Source: an uncultured Eggerthella sp. (lineage in GTDB: Bacteria; Actinomycetota; Coriobacteriia; Coriobacteriales; Eggerthellaceae). Taken from it: a stretch of DNA of 64,000 bases. The notes under the pieces were generated by a model. It saw only the letters and a list, made by a program, of their open reading frames with translations, had not been told where the DNA came from and made no database searches. Shown piece after piece: positions 26,184 to 34,037 of this stretch. The DNA lies in assembly GCA_900538545.1 (NCBI GenBank), contig UPYK01000007.1, positions 26,098 to 90,097 of the forward strand. The letters run 5' to 3'. Every line of letters begins with the position of its first letter. Positions within the stretch are counted from its first letter, which is position 1. The translations under genes and the position numbers were made by a program.

Positions 26184-27683
26184 ATGACAGACGCTGAAGC
26201 TTCTGCTCAAATAGAGAATCAAGATGAAGTCGTTGCAGCTGCTGATGAAGGGCAGCCTAAGAAGATGCGTACCAAGAAGAAGGTACTGCTCATCACGCTC
26301 TTGGTCATTCTTGCGTCGCTCGTTGTCGTGTATGCCGCAGGCGCACTGTTCTTTTCGTCTCATTTCTATCCGAACACGCGCTTCAACGATGAGGATATCT
26401 CCTATCAGGCAGATACCGCGTTCGTCGATAAGGTCGAAGCTCAAGTGCCGGGGTATAAGCTCACCATCACGGGAGATGACTACATCCAGGACATCACTTC
26501 AGCGCAAGTCGACCTCTCTGTTGATCCTGAAAAGCTCAAAGCGGATGCGTTCGAGGCGCAAAATGTCTGGCTGTGGCCCATCGAAGTCTTTGGCAGCCAT
26601 GATGTGAGCCATGTGATCGATGCTTCGTTCGATCACGATAAGGTTGTAGAGATACTCACGCCTACTGTAGAGACGTACAATAAAGAGGCAACGCCCAGCG
26701 CCGATGCGACCATCGCCTATGACGAGCGCATCAATCTCGTAGTGGTAAAAGATGAAGTGTACGGCAATCAGATCGATGCGGAAGCTTTCATCTCTAAAGT
26801 GGACGGGTGTCTCGCCTCATTGGAACCTACCTATCAGCTCAATGATGAGGTCTTCATCCAGCCGACCATCTTCGCAAGTGACGAACGCTTCAAGCAGGCG
26901 CTTCCTGCCGCACAAACGCTCATCAGTGGCGAGATCGACCTTACGCTTGCTGAAGGTACGGTCTCTGCGGGTAAAGTGGGCAAAGACCTGCTCGTTTCTT
27001 GGCTCACGCTCGATCCTGAGACCCTCATGCCAACTCTCGATCAGGCAGCGGTTGCCGCTTGGGCAGAACAGAAAGGCGCTGAGCTCAATACGATCGGCAC
27101 CAAGCGCACGTTCAAACGCCCCGATGGGAAGAACGTTTCCGTGAGTGGGGGAGTATACGGTTGGAAGGTGAGCACTGCCGATCTTGCGAGCACGCTTATC
27201 GGAAACGTTACTGCAGGGAACTTCGAAGCGATCGATATTCCCTGCGAGCAGACTGCCGATGTGTACAACGGACCTGGTGGACGTGATTGGACGGCCTATG
27301 TCGACATCGATCTGTCCGAGCAAAAGGTGCGTTACTACAACGAAAAGGATGAAGAGCTCTTTGTGACCGATTGTGTTACAGGCGACGTGAGCAAAGGGCG
27401 CTCGACGCCTACCGGACTGTATTATCTTCGTGCAAAGAAGAGTCCTGAGGTGCTGACGGGCTTCAATGCCGATGGCACGAAAGATTATGAAACGCACGTT
27501 ACCTACTGGATGCCCTTCATCCGCAACAGCATCGGTCTGCACGATGCGAGCTGGCGTGGTAAGTTCGGCGGTTCGATCTATAAGGGCAACGGTTCGCATG
27601 GTTGCGTGAACCTTCCAACAGAGGCCGCAAAGTGGTTCTACGATAACCTCACTACCAATGTGGCTGTCCTTGTTCATGAATAA
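26184..27683 (+). CDS. L,D-transpeptidase with peptidoglycan-binding domains (YkuD family)
   Basis: Forms 3-3 cross-links or attaches proteins to peptidoglycan. The 499-residue product has a cytoplasmic basic N-terminus, one transmembrane helix (about 33-57), a long extracellular region resembling the PG_binding_4 type found in Gram-positive L,D-transpeptidases, and a C-terminal YkuD domain. The catalytic motif SHGCVNLP has Cys474 and His472, preceded by SIGLHDASWRGKFGG. It lies 64 bases after aspS and 13 before murI. The weak ribosome site suggests moderate expression. Confidence 0.9.
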   Translation: MTDAEASAQIENQDEVVAAADEGQPKKMRTKKKVLLITLLVILASLVVVYAAGALFFSSHFYPNTRFNDEDISYQADTAFVDKVEAQVPGYKLTITGDDYIQDITSAQVDLSVDPEKLKADAFEAQNVWLWPIEVFGSHDVSHVIDASFDHDKVVEILTPTVETYNKEATPSADATIAYDERINLVVVKDEVYGNQIDAEAFISKVDGCLASLEPTYQLNDEVFIQPTIFASDERFKQALPAAQTLISGEIDLTLAEGTVSAGKVGKDLLVSWLTLDPETLMPTLDQAAVAAWAEQKGAELNTIGTKRTFKRPDGKNVSVSGGVYGWKVSTADLASTLIGNVTAGNFEAIDIPCEQTADVYNGPGGRDWTAYVDIDLSEQKVRYYNEKDEELFVTDCVTGDVSKGRSTPTGLYYLRAKKSPEVLTGFNADGTKDYETHVTYWMPFIRNSIGLHDASWRGKFGGSIYKGNGSHGCVNLPTEAAKWFYDNLTTNVAVLVHE

Positions 27684-27696
27684 CACCTGATGATCA

Positions 27697-28650
27697 ATGG
27701 ATTTTCTGAACATGAGCGATCAAACAGATAAACAGACAGAACCATATCGTTTCTTCGGCACGCAAGAAGAGGGGATCGTAGGAAAACGCGATCTGTCTTA
27801 TGACGATGCACCGATCGGCGTCTTCGATTCTGGTTTTGGCGGCCTTACCGTTGCGCGCGAGATCATGAAGGCGCTCCCGCACGAGAACATCATCTACTTC
27901 GGTGACACGCTTCATTGCCCTTATGGCCCTCGCTCATTCGATGAGGTTGCTTCTTTTGTGGAGCAGATCGGTACCTGGCTTGTGGATCAGGGTGTGAAGA
28001 TGATCGTGATCGCCTGTAATACGGCAACTGCGGCTGGGCTGAGCTTGGCGCAAACGAAATTTCCCGTGCCGGTCATCGGCGTTGTTGAGCCGGGAGCGCG
28101 TGCGGCTGCCCGAGCCACACGCAACAAGAGGGTAGGGGTCATTGCTACGAAGGGCACGGTCGAATCGGATGTCTACACGCATGCTATTCGTGCGAACGAT
28201 GCAGGCATCACTGTGTTCGCAACGGCAACACCTCGGTTCGTCGAGATCGCTGAACTGGGCATTCAGATGGCAAAAGGGCCGATCGAGAACTATACTTCGC
28301 TCGCTTCGCAGGTTTATATTCGACCAGAATTCCAAGAGATCGCGCAAGACTATCTCGATCCACTTCGCCGCTGCGATGTTGATACGCTCGTACTGGGTTG
28401 CACTCACTTCCCGCTATTGAAATCCCTGATCGGAGGCGTGATGGGTAGGGAAGTGGTGCTCATCTCCTCAGCTTCTGAGGTTGCACGTGATTGTGCTGAT
28501 ATCCTGAGCCGTCAGGGGATCACTGCGCGCCCCGACAATAAAGCACGCTATGAATTCTTCACGTCGGGCGACGATATCGAAGCGTTCAGGCGATTTGGCA
28601 CCCGTGTGCTTCGTTTTCCGCTCGACCACCTTACTCATATCGTCTTATAA
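27697..28650 (+). CDS. murI: Glutamate racemase
   Basis: Interconverts L- and D-glutamate for peptidoglycan. Catalytic cysteines are Cys107 (IACNTATAAG) and Cys235 (LGCTHFPLL); the FDSGFGGLTV loop carries the general Asp. At 317 residues it has about 37 residues before the normal start of the fold (PIGVFDSG). Neither ATG 27697 nor ATG 27712 has a clear Shine-Dalgarno; the N-terminal length is uncertain. It follows the L,D-transpeptidase by 13 bases and precedes rdgB by 12, so the three are probably one transcript. Confidence 0.93.
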   Translation: MDFLNMSDQTDKQTEPYRFFGTQEEGIVGKRDLSYDDAPIGVFDSGFGGLTVAREIMKALPHENIIYFGDTLHCPYGPRSFDEVASFVEQIGTWLVDQGVKMIVIACNTATAAGLSLAQTKFPVPVIGVVEPGARAAARATRNKRVGVIATKGTVESDVYTHAIRANDAGITVFATATPRFVEIAELGIQMAKGPIENYTSLASQVYIRPEFQEIAQDYLDPLRRCDVDTLVLGCTHFPLLKSLIGGVMGREVVLISSASEVARDCADILSRQGITARPDNKARYEFFTSGDDIEAFRRFGTRVLRFPLDHLTHIVL

Positions 28651-28662
28651 GGAGCGTCCTGT

Positions 28663-29256
28663 ATGGCTAAGAAGGTAATCATCGCAACCAACAATGCTCA
28701 TAAGGTTGAGGAGATCTCCGATTTCTTCTCCGCGCTCGATTGGGAATGCGAGAGTCTTGCTCAAGCCGGTATCGATTCTAACCCAGAAGAAACAGGCACC
28801 ACGCTCATAGAGAATGCCCGCATCAAAGCTCAGGCTGCTCATGAGCTTTCAGGTTGTGCGGTCCTCGCAGATGATTCAGGCTTGCTCGTTGATGCGCTCG
28901 ATGGCGCACCAGGGGTCTATTCGTCGCGCTACGCAGGAGAGGACGGAAACGACCAAAAGAACAACGCCTTCTTGCTTGAGAACATCGCGCAGGTTGGACC
29001 TGAAGACCGTACTGCTCACTTTTCCTGCGTGTTGTGCTTCATCGATGAAGACGGAACCGAGACCACTGCAGAAGGCAGGGTTGAAGGGTTGATCGGGTTC
29101 GAGGAACGCGGCAGTGAGGGCTTTGGTTACGATCCACTTTTCCTTCCGGATGACTTCGATAACGAATACACGTTTGCAGAGCTTGGGCTTGCTGAGAAGC
29201 AGAAGGTGTCACATCGTGCGCGTGCGCTGCGCGCTCTTATGAACAAACTTTCGTAA
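28663..29256 (+). CDS. rdgB: XTP/dITP diphosphatase
   Basis: Removes deaminated purine nucleotides (ITP, XTP) from the pool. The 197-residue product has the N-terminal IIATNNAHKVEEI, the central LADDSGLLVDALDGAPGVYS and the C-terminal SEGFGYDPLFLP, all hallmarks of the Ham1/RdgB fold. AAGGAG lies before ATG 28663. It follows murI by 12 bases, a common pairing in Gram-positive bacteria. Confidence 0.95.
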   Translation: MAKKVIIATNNAHKVEEISDFFSALDWECESLAQAGIDSNPEETGTTLIENARIKAQAAHELSGCAVLADDSGLLVDALDGAPGVYSSRYAGEDGNDQKNNAFLLENIAQVGPEDRTAHFSCVLCFIDEDGTETTAEGRVEGLIGFEERGSEGFGYDPLFLPDDFDNEYTFAELGLAEKQKVSHRARALRALMNKLS

Positions 29257-29288
29257 CTAACACATGCATTCGCTAAAATGCTGCAACA

Positions 29289-29308
29289 GTCTAGCGCAAG
29301 AGCTAGAC
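29289..29308 (+). terminator. Possible rdgB terminator hairpin
   Basis: Perfect 7-bp stem GTCTAGC/GCTAGAC with a 6-base loop, 32 bases after rdgB. No T-run follows. The rest of the 197-base gap to dut (29257-29453) is markedly AT-rich and holds no gene I can support. Confidence 0.35.
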
Positions 29309-29453
29309 GTTCACACATTAATTCCTAGCCAAAAATTAAGAAGAGATACGAGAGGAGAGAAGCTTCAATCTTCGCATTGTCTTAAATAGTTCTTAGTTTA
29401 CATAAGATATATTATCAAATTAATATAGAGAATGAGCAGGTGAAGCAAGTACG

Positions 29454-29897
29454 CTAATTGCCGCTTGAGCCAAAACCGCCGCTCCCTCGCTCGGTCTCAC
29501 TCAATTCATCTACCTCAGCGAAATCTACTTCTTCTACTTTGATGATGATAAGCTGTGCGATTCGATCGCCCTTGCGTATCTCTATCGGAGTTTTGGGGTC
29601 AAGATTGATCGCGATCGCCTTCAGCTCGCCTCGATAATTCGAATCGATGAGCCCGGGTGTGTTCACGAGCGACAAACCTTTATTGATCGCATTTCCGCTT
29701 CGCGGGATCACGAGCGCCGCAAATCCGAGCGGCAACTCGATAGAAATGCCCGTTTTGATGAGTTTTCGCTCAAAAGGCTCTAAGATAATGTCTTCTAAGC
29801 TTGATAAATCGTATCCAGCATCACCAAAACGTCCATGAGACGGTGTAACGGCTTCTGGGGCCATCTTAGTGAATTTCACGGGTATTTTATCATGCAT
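29454..29897 (-). CDS. dut: dUTP diphosphatase (trimeric dUTPase)
   Basis: Hydrolyses dUTP to dUMP, keeping uracil out of DNA. The 147-residue product has motif 1 (GDAGYDLSS), motif 2 (PRSGNAINKG), motif 3 (LVNTPGLIDSNYRGELKAI), motif 4 (RIAQLIII) and the flexible motif 5 (RGSGGFGSSG) that closes over the active site. It lies 65 bases after nrdR with a nested inverted repeat in the gap, so the two may be cotranscribed or separated by that structure. Confidence 0.95.
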   Translation of the reverse strand: MHDKIPVKFTKMAPEAVTPSHGRFGDAGYDLSSLEDIILEPFERKLIKTGISIELPLGFAALVIPRSGNAINKGLSLVNTPGLIDSNYRGELKAIAINLDPKTPIEIRKGDRIAQLIIIKVEEVDFAEVDELSETERGSGGFGSSGN

Positions 29898-29916
29898 AGT
29901 TGTTACAAGCCCTTAG

Positions 29917-29964
29917 AAACGCTCTCAGAAGGTCATTTTCTCAGAAAGACCGAAAGGAGCGTTT
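29917..29964. repeat. Nested inverted repeat between nrdR and dut
   Basis: Outer arms AAACGCTC (29917-29924) and GAGCGTTT (29957-29964), inner arms GGTC (29931-29934) and GACC (29948-29951). It includes part of the nrdR stop codon. It could be a weak terminator or processing site for the nrdR-dut transcript. Confidence 0.45.
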
Positions 29965-30412
29965 ATCGATGGATATTGTGCAGTGCGTTGCTGAATTCTT
30001 CGATATTTTGGAAGTCTTTGTAAACGCTCGCGAAACGAATGTAAGCAACCTCATCAAGATCAGCCAGATACGACAACGTTAGATCGCCGAGCTCTTTTGA
30101 AGTGATCTCATTGCGTGGGTTCGAACGCAACTCACGTTCGATATTGTCGATGATGTCAGAGATCTGTTCTGGAGTGATCGGACGCTTAGCGCATGCGATG
30201 AGAATACCGCGAAACAATTTATCACGGCTGAACGCTTCAGACGAATTATCGCTCTTGATGATAACGAGCGGATTGTCACCAAGTCTTTCATAGGTAGTGA
30301 AGCGATTACCACATTCAAGGCATTCACGGCGACGCCTGATAGATGCGCCGTCATCTGCGGGACGCGAGTCGACGACCTTAGATTCACCATAACCACAAGA
30401 TGGGCAACGCAT
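29963..30412 (-). CDS. nrdR: Transcriptional repressor NrdR
   Basis: Zinc-ribbon plus ATP-cone repressor of ribonucleotide reductase genes, sensing ATP/dATP. Zinc ligands are C3, C6, C31 and C34; the ATP-cone covers about residues 47-135 (VIIKSDNSSEAFSRDKLFRG). The 149-residue length is typical. AGGAG lies before ATG 30412. A candidate NrdR box lies 33 bases upstream, which would make it autoregulated. No nrd genes are in the window. Confidence 0.96.
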   Translation of the reverse strand: MRCPSCGYGESKVVDSRPADDGASIRRRRECLECGNRFTTYERLGDNPLVIIKSDNSSEAFSRDKLFRGILIACAKRPITPEQISDIIDNIERELRSNPRNEITSKELGDLTLSYLADLDEVAYIRFASVYKDFQNIEEFSNALHNIHR

Positions 30413-30444
30413 AGGGCTCCTTCGTTCGTTTGAGCACTACACTA

Positions 30445-30460
30445 CCACAAGATGTTGTGT
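30445..30460 (-). promoter_or_regulatory. Candidate NrdR box
   Basis: CCACAAGATGTTGTGT matches 13 of 16 positions of the general NrdR box ACACAATATATTGTGT, with symmetric CACAA/TTGTG arms. A possible -10 (TATAAA on the minus strand) abuts it. Only one box is visible, where NrdR-controlled promoters usually carry two. Confidence 0.5.
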
Positions 30461-30533
30461 TTTTATACACCGCGCCCCTAAATAAGACGATCACTGAGGT
30501 TGAAAGGTTGAAGTAACAGTGGAAGACTGAGCA

Positions 30534-30941
30534 TTATACCCCGAACACGATCAACAAGAAGGCGGCAACACCGGTTGCTGTGAACCCTTTTGCAAAGGTG
30601 ATAAGATCGTCCCTGCGATAGCGATTCACACTCTTATGCGCCTGGGATTCTTTACGGAAAAGATCGCGCAAGATCCTATTATGCTTGATGCGAACGAGCG
30701 CCTTATTCGGCAGCGAAAGAGTATCTTCGAGCAAAGTGGAATAAGTGAGGGATCCATGAGAGCTGCTCAAGGTCTGATGTGCTTCCTTGCACACGTCGTC
30801 GAAATCGATGATAATAGCGCGTTCAGATTTAGCGCTGGTCATTGTGTGGAATTGAGGCTTGCCGTACACATCGAATTCTTCGAAATCTGCTTCTAGTGCG
30901 TTCGAACCATTAGTTAAGAATCTCTTATGCGCTTCGTTCAT
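30534..30941 (-). CDS. Unknown SOS-associated protein, divergent from lexA, probable C-terminal membrane anchor
   Basis: I do not recognise this 135-residue protein. It starts MNEAHKRFLTNGSNALEAD, has a mixed-charge middle with RAIIIDFDDVCKEAHQ (41-56), a basic stretch (RIKHNRILRDLFRKESQ, 84-100, then KSVNRYRRDD) and a single hydrophobic C-terminal helix (about 113-134) ending at the stop, so it is probably tail-anchored with its bulk in the cytoplasm. ATG 30941 has AAGAGGAAGAAG upstream; a longer start would run into the LexA boxes. It diverges from lexA across three LexA boxes, and its own predicted promoter (TTGACA, 17, TAAAGT) has the middle box in its spacer. Genes in this position in other Gram-positives (yneA, divS, chiZ) act on cell division; a similar role is inference from position only. 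Confidence 0.72.
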   Translation of the reverse strand: MNEAHKRFLTNGSNALEADFEEFDVYGKPQFHTMTSAKSERAIIIDFDDVCKEAHQTLSSSHGSLTYSTLLEDTLSLPNKALVRIKHNRILRDLFRKESQAHKSVNRYRRDDLITFAKGFTATGVAAFLLIVFGV

Positions 30942-30957
30942 AATTTGCTTCTTCCTC

Positions 30958-30985
30958 TTGCATAGAACCTTTGTTCGTGTATACT
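30958..30985 (+). promoter_or_regulatory. lexA promoter
   Basis: -35 TTGCAT (30958-30963), 16-base spacer, -10 TATACT (30980-30985). The first LexA box (30965-30976) fills the spacer, as expected for autorepression. Confidence 0.65.
30965..30976. promoter_or_regulatory. LexA box 1
   Basis: GAAC-CTTT-GTTC, a perfect GAAC-N4-GTTC Gram-positive SOS box, between -35 and -10 of the lexA promoter. Confidence 0.85.
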
Positions 30986-31011
30986 TTAAATCGAACATCC
31001 GTTCTTGTCAA
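30983..31011 (-). promoter_or_regulatory. Promoter of the unknown SOS gene
   Basis: On the minus strand: consensus -35 TTGACA (31006-31011), 17-base spacer, -10 TAAAGT (30983-30988, four of six). LexA box 2 lies in the spacer. It overlaps the lexA promoter by three bases. Confidence 0.6.
30993..31004. promoter_or_regulatory. LexA box 2
   Basis: GAAC-ATCC-GTTC, perfect half sites, exactly 28 bases from box 1. Confidence 0.85.
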
Positions 31012-31020
31012 TGAAAAAAC

Positions 31021-31032
31021 GAACAAATGTTT
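31021..31032. promoter_or_regulatory. LexA box 3
   Basis: Within CGAACAAATGTTTG (31020-31033), which fits the Bacillus-type consensus CGAACRNRYGTTYG at every position. It is exactly 28 bases from box 2 and lies in the lexA leader just before its Shine-Dalgarno. Confidence 0.85.
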
Positions 31033-31047
31033 GTATAGGAGAAACTA

Positions 31048-31674
31048 ATGGATTCACTCTCCAAAAGACAACAGCAAATATACGATTTCATCGAGTCTTA
31101 TATCGAACAAAAAGGTTTTGGTCCGACTGTCCGTGAGATCTGCGAGGCAGTGAACCTCTCCTCCCCTTCCACGGTCCATGTGCACCTTAAAACGCTCGAG
31201 GATAAGGGTTACATCGTGCGCGATTCCTTGAAGTCGCGCTCGATCGCGCTCCCTCACAAAGAAGAAACTCAAACCCACGGCTCTGCTGCCTACGAGAATT
31301 CGATCTCGCTTCCGGTGGTAGGTCGCGTTGCCGCTGGTGAGCCTATCCTTGCTGAGCAGAATATCGAAAACACGCTCACGCTTCCCACTGAATTGGTAGG
31401 CGATTCTGCTTCATTCATTCTTTCTGTGCATGGGGATTCTATGATCGAAGTGGGCATCAACGATGGCGATTATGTGGTCGTCAAGGAGCAGCAAGTAGCG
31501 AACAATGGAGAGATCATCGTGGCACTCATCGAAGACGGCGCAACCGTGAAGCGCTTCTATAAAGAAGCCGATCACATTCGTCTCCAGCCCGAGAACTCTT
31601 CTATGGAGCCTATCATCGTGCGTGATTGTGCGATCGTTGGCAAGGTTGTTGCGGTCATGCGACGCGTGTACTAA
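31048..31674 (+). CDS. lexA: SOS repressor LexA
   Basis: Represses SOS genes until RecA filaments trigger self-cleavage. The 208-residue product has an N-terminal winged helix (GPTVREICEAVNLSSPSTVHV), a cleavage site at A96-G97 (VGRVAAGEPIL), catalytic Ser131 (GDSMIEVGI) and Lys168 (GATVKRFYK). AGGAG lies before ATG 31048. Three LexA boxes upstream make it self-regulated. It is convergent with hflX, only 12 bases apart, with no obvious terminator between. Confidence 0.97.
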   Translation: MDSLSKRQQQIYDFIESYIEQKGFGPTVREICEAVNLSSPSTVHVHLKTLEDKGYIVRDSLKSRSIALPHKEETQTHGSAAYENSISLPVVGRVAAGEPILAEQNIENTLTLPTELVGDSASFILSVHGDSMIEVGINDGDYVVVKEQQVANNGEIIVALIEDGATVKRFYKEADHIRLQPENSSMEPIIVRDCAIVGKVVAVMRRVY

Positions 31675-31686
31675 TACCAGTTCAGA

Positions 31687-32985
31687 CTACTTTTCGCCTA
31701 TACGATAGCTGCTGAACTGCGCAGAGAGTTCCGGGGAAACGCGCAAGCTCATACGGGTGCCTTCTTCGGTGTATTCTTCCGCAAGGATCGAGCAGCGCTT
31801 ATGCGCAAGAGATACAAGCTCGCCTTTTGTGAAGGGAATCAATACCTCCATCAATATCTGATGCGCTTCAGCAGCAAGTCCGATGCGTTTGATAAGCTCA
31901 TCGATGCCTTCACCTGTAAGCGTTGAGGTGAAGAGCGCATGAGGAAAGCGCATTCGATATGCGCTCAACTGCTCTTCATCGAGCAAGTCGATCTTATTGA
32001 ACACCTCGATGCGCGAAATCTCATCTGCATCGATCTGAGCAAGAACTTCATTTACCGTATCAATCTGCTCTTTGAAATTAGCATCTGATGCATCAACGAC
32101 ATGAAGGATGAGATCCGCTCCACTGATCTCATCGAGCGTTGATTTGAACGCCTCTACGAGTGTGGTAGGAAGCTTTTGAATGAATCCGACCGTATCGGTT
32201 AACGTAAGTTCGCGCCCGTCGGGGATCACTAGTTTTCGGGTGGTCGAATCGAGCGTTGCGAAGAGCTTGTCATAGCTCAAGACTTCTGCGCCGGTGATCG
32301 TATTCAACAAGCTCGATTTTCCTGCATTCGTATAGCCAGCCAAGGCAACCTTGAAGAGCCCTGAATGATAACGCTGTTTGCGTTGCAAGGTACGCGTTTT
32401 AGAGATATCAGCAAGCTCTCGCTTGATCGAGGTGATGCGCTTACGCACCATGCGACGATCGACCTCGAGCTGGCTTTCGCCCTCACCGAAACGCGATCCA
32501 ACGCCACCGCCCATTCGGTTCGACGCGAGATGCGCCCACATGCCGCGCAAACGCGGTAGCAGGTATTCGTTTTGAGCAAGTCGTACCTGGAGGCGCCCTT
32601 CCCTACTGGTGGCATGAAGAGCGAAGATGTCTAAGATGAGCGCGGTGCGGTCGATGATCTTGATATCCTTGCCCACTTGCTTCTCGAGATTAGATTGCTG
32701 TGAAGGAGTGAGTTCGTCATCGAAGATGACCAGATCAGCCGCATAGGATCGGCACAGCTGCGCTACCTCATCAACTTTTCCTGAACCGATGAAGGTGCGA
32801 GGGTTAGGAGATTCTAGGCGTTGGAATGTTGTTGCTACCACCTCTGCTCCCGCCGTTTGTGCGAGTCGCTCCAATTCTGCAAGCGAAGACTCGGTTGGCC
32901 ATTGTTGGTTAGGACGTTTGACGCCTACCAACACGGCCCGTTCCGCATAGTCTTGAGGGATCTTTTTCACATGAAGCTTTGTCAA
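31687..32985 (-). CDS. hflX: Ribosome-associated GTPase HflX
   Basis: GTPase that splits stalled or hibernating ribosomes. The 432-residue product has the glycine-rich HflX N-terminal domain (FIGSGKVDEVA; RMGGGVGSRFGEGESQLEVDRR), then G1 GYTNAGKSS (217-225), G3 DTVGF (264-268) and G4 NKID. The start is TTG 32985 with AAGGAG 12 bases upstream; GTG 32970 would remove five residues. It follows miaA by 38 bases, the same miaA-hflX order as in many bacteria. Confidence 0.94.
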   Translation of the reverse strand: MTKLHVKKIPQDYAERAVLVGVKRPNQQWPTESSLAELERLAQTAGAEVVATTFQRLESPNPRTFIGSGKVDEVAQLCRSYAADLVIFDDELTPSQQSNLEKQVGKDIKIIDRTALILDIFALHATSREGRLQVRLAQNEYLLPRLRGMWAHLASNRMGGGVGSRFGEGESQLEVDRRMVRKRITSIKRELADISKTRTLQRKQRYHSGLFKVALAGYTNAGKSSLLNTITGAEVLSYDKLFATLDSTTRKLVIPDGRELTLTDTVGFIQKLPTTLVEAFKSTLDEISGADLILHVVDASDANFKEQIDTVNEVLAQIDADEISRIEVFNKIDLLDEEQLSAYRMRFPHALFTSTLTGEGIDELIKRIGLAAEAHQILMEVLIPFTKGELVSLAHKRCSILAEEYTEEGTRMSLRVSPELSAQFSSYRIGEK

Positions 32986-33023
32986 AGCAGATAGATTCTC
33001 CTTAGTTGGTCTTGCATTATATT

Positions 33024-34034
33024 CTAACGTACGAGTAGACTGGACGACTCTTGCCGATAGCGTTCACAGATGATCGCGGTCATCTGCTCTACGGAAAGAT
33101 CGTCTGCGTTAAGAGGGATCAAGCGCCCGTCGCGCCTGAACCACGAGCGCTGCCGCTTAGCATAGCGTCTTGTAGCGGTTTTGATCTGTCGAAATGCCTC
33201 ATCAAGTGTGATCTCACCCTTTTCATAGGCGATGATCTCCTTATACCCGATAGCCTTAGGGGCTGTGAGCGCTTCCTCGAAACCGCGAACCATAAGTGCC
33301 TCAACTTCTTCAACGAGTCCCTCTTCGCGCATCATGTCCACACGAGCATTGATGCGCTCAGCAAGGATGAATGGGTCAACCTCAAGGAAGAACCGTATGG
33401 AGGGTACCGCTTCAGGAAGTGATCTGATGTTCTTCACCTGATCAGCATAAGAAACGCCTTCTTCATGCATCTCAAGCGCGCGGATCACGCGTTTGAAGTT
33501 ATTCGGGTGGATGAGCTTGGCTGCAGCAGGATCCTTTTCGTTGAGCATGTTCCATAAGGCTTCATTTCCCTGTTGAGCCTGAAGAGCTTCATAATGAGCG
33601 CGCAACGGGTTATCGTCTTGCTCGCCTTCAGGAAAACGCATGTCTTCGAGTGCAGCCTGGACATAGAATCCCGTACCACCTGAAAGGATAGGAACTTTAT
33701 TGCGTGTGGCGATGTCCCTGAATGCTGCGCGCGCCTGATCTTGAAAAAGCTGCGCCGAATAGGACTGGCCGGGATCAACGATGTCGAGCAGGTGATGCTT
33801 TACGAGGCGCTCTTCGGGCTTCAGTTTTGCGGTGCCGATATCCATGAAACGATAGATCTGCATGGAATCTGCGCTCACCACTTCCCCATCGAGCTCAAGC
33901 GCTACCGACTGAGCAAGCGCTGACTTGCCTGAGGCTGTGGGACCGACGATCGAAACAACGAGCGCATCGTTTATGATTCCCGCTTGAGGTTCAGAAGAGG
34001 CGCTGTTGAGAGGATGCTGCAGAGAATGGGCCAT
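33024..34034 (-). CDS. miaA: tRNA dimethylallyltransferase
   Basis: Adds the isopentenyl group to A37 of tRNAs that read UNN codons, giving i6A, the substrate for MiaB. The 336-residue product has the P-loop IVGPTASGKSALAQ, the substrate motif SADSMQIYRFMDIGTAK and GGTGFYVQAAL. An N-terminal extension of about 26 residues precedes the P-loop strand. ATG 34034 is 3 bases after the miaB stop, so the two modification enzymes are translationally coupled. Confidence 0.95.
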   Translation of the reverse strand: MAHSLQHPLNSASSEPQAGIINDALVVSIVGPTASGKSALAQSVALELDGEVVSADSMQIYRFMDIGTAKLKPEERLVKHHLLDIVDPGQSYSAQLFQDQARAAFRDIATRNKVPILSGGTGFYVQAALEDMRFPEGEQDDNPLRAHYEALQAQQGNEALWNMLNEKDPAAAKLIHPNNFKRVIRALEMHEEGVSYADQVKNIRSLPEAVPSIRFFLEVDPFILAERINARVDMMREEGLVEEVEALMVRGFEEALTAPKAIGYKEIIAYEKGEITLDEAFRQIKTATRRYAKRQRSWFRRDGRLIPLNADDLSVEQMTAIICERYRQESSSLLVR

Positions 34035-34037
34035 GGT

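Noticed and set aside
29278..29328. Sixteen-residue ORF in the rdgB-dut gap
   Set aside because: No ribosome site, and it covers the 7-bp hairpin.
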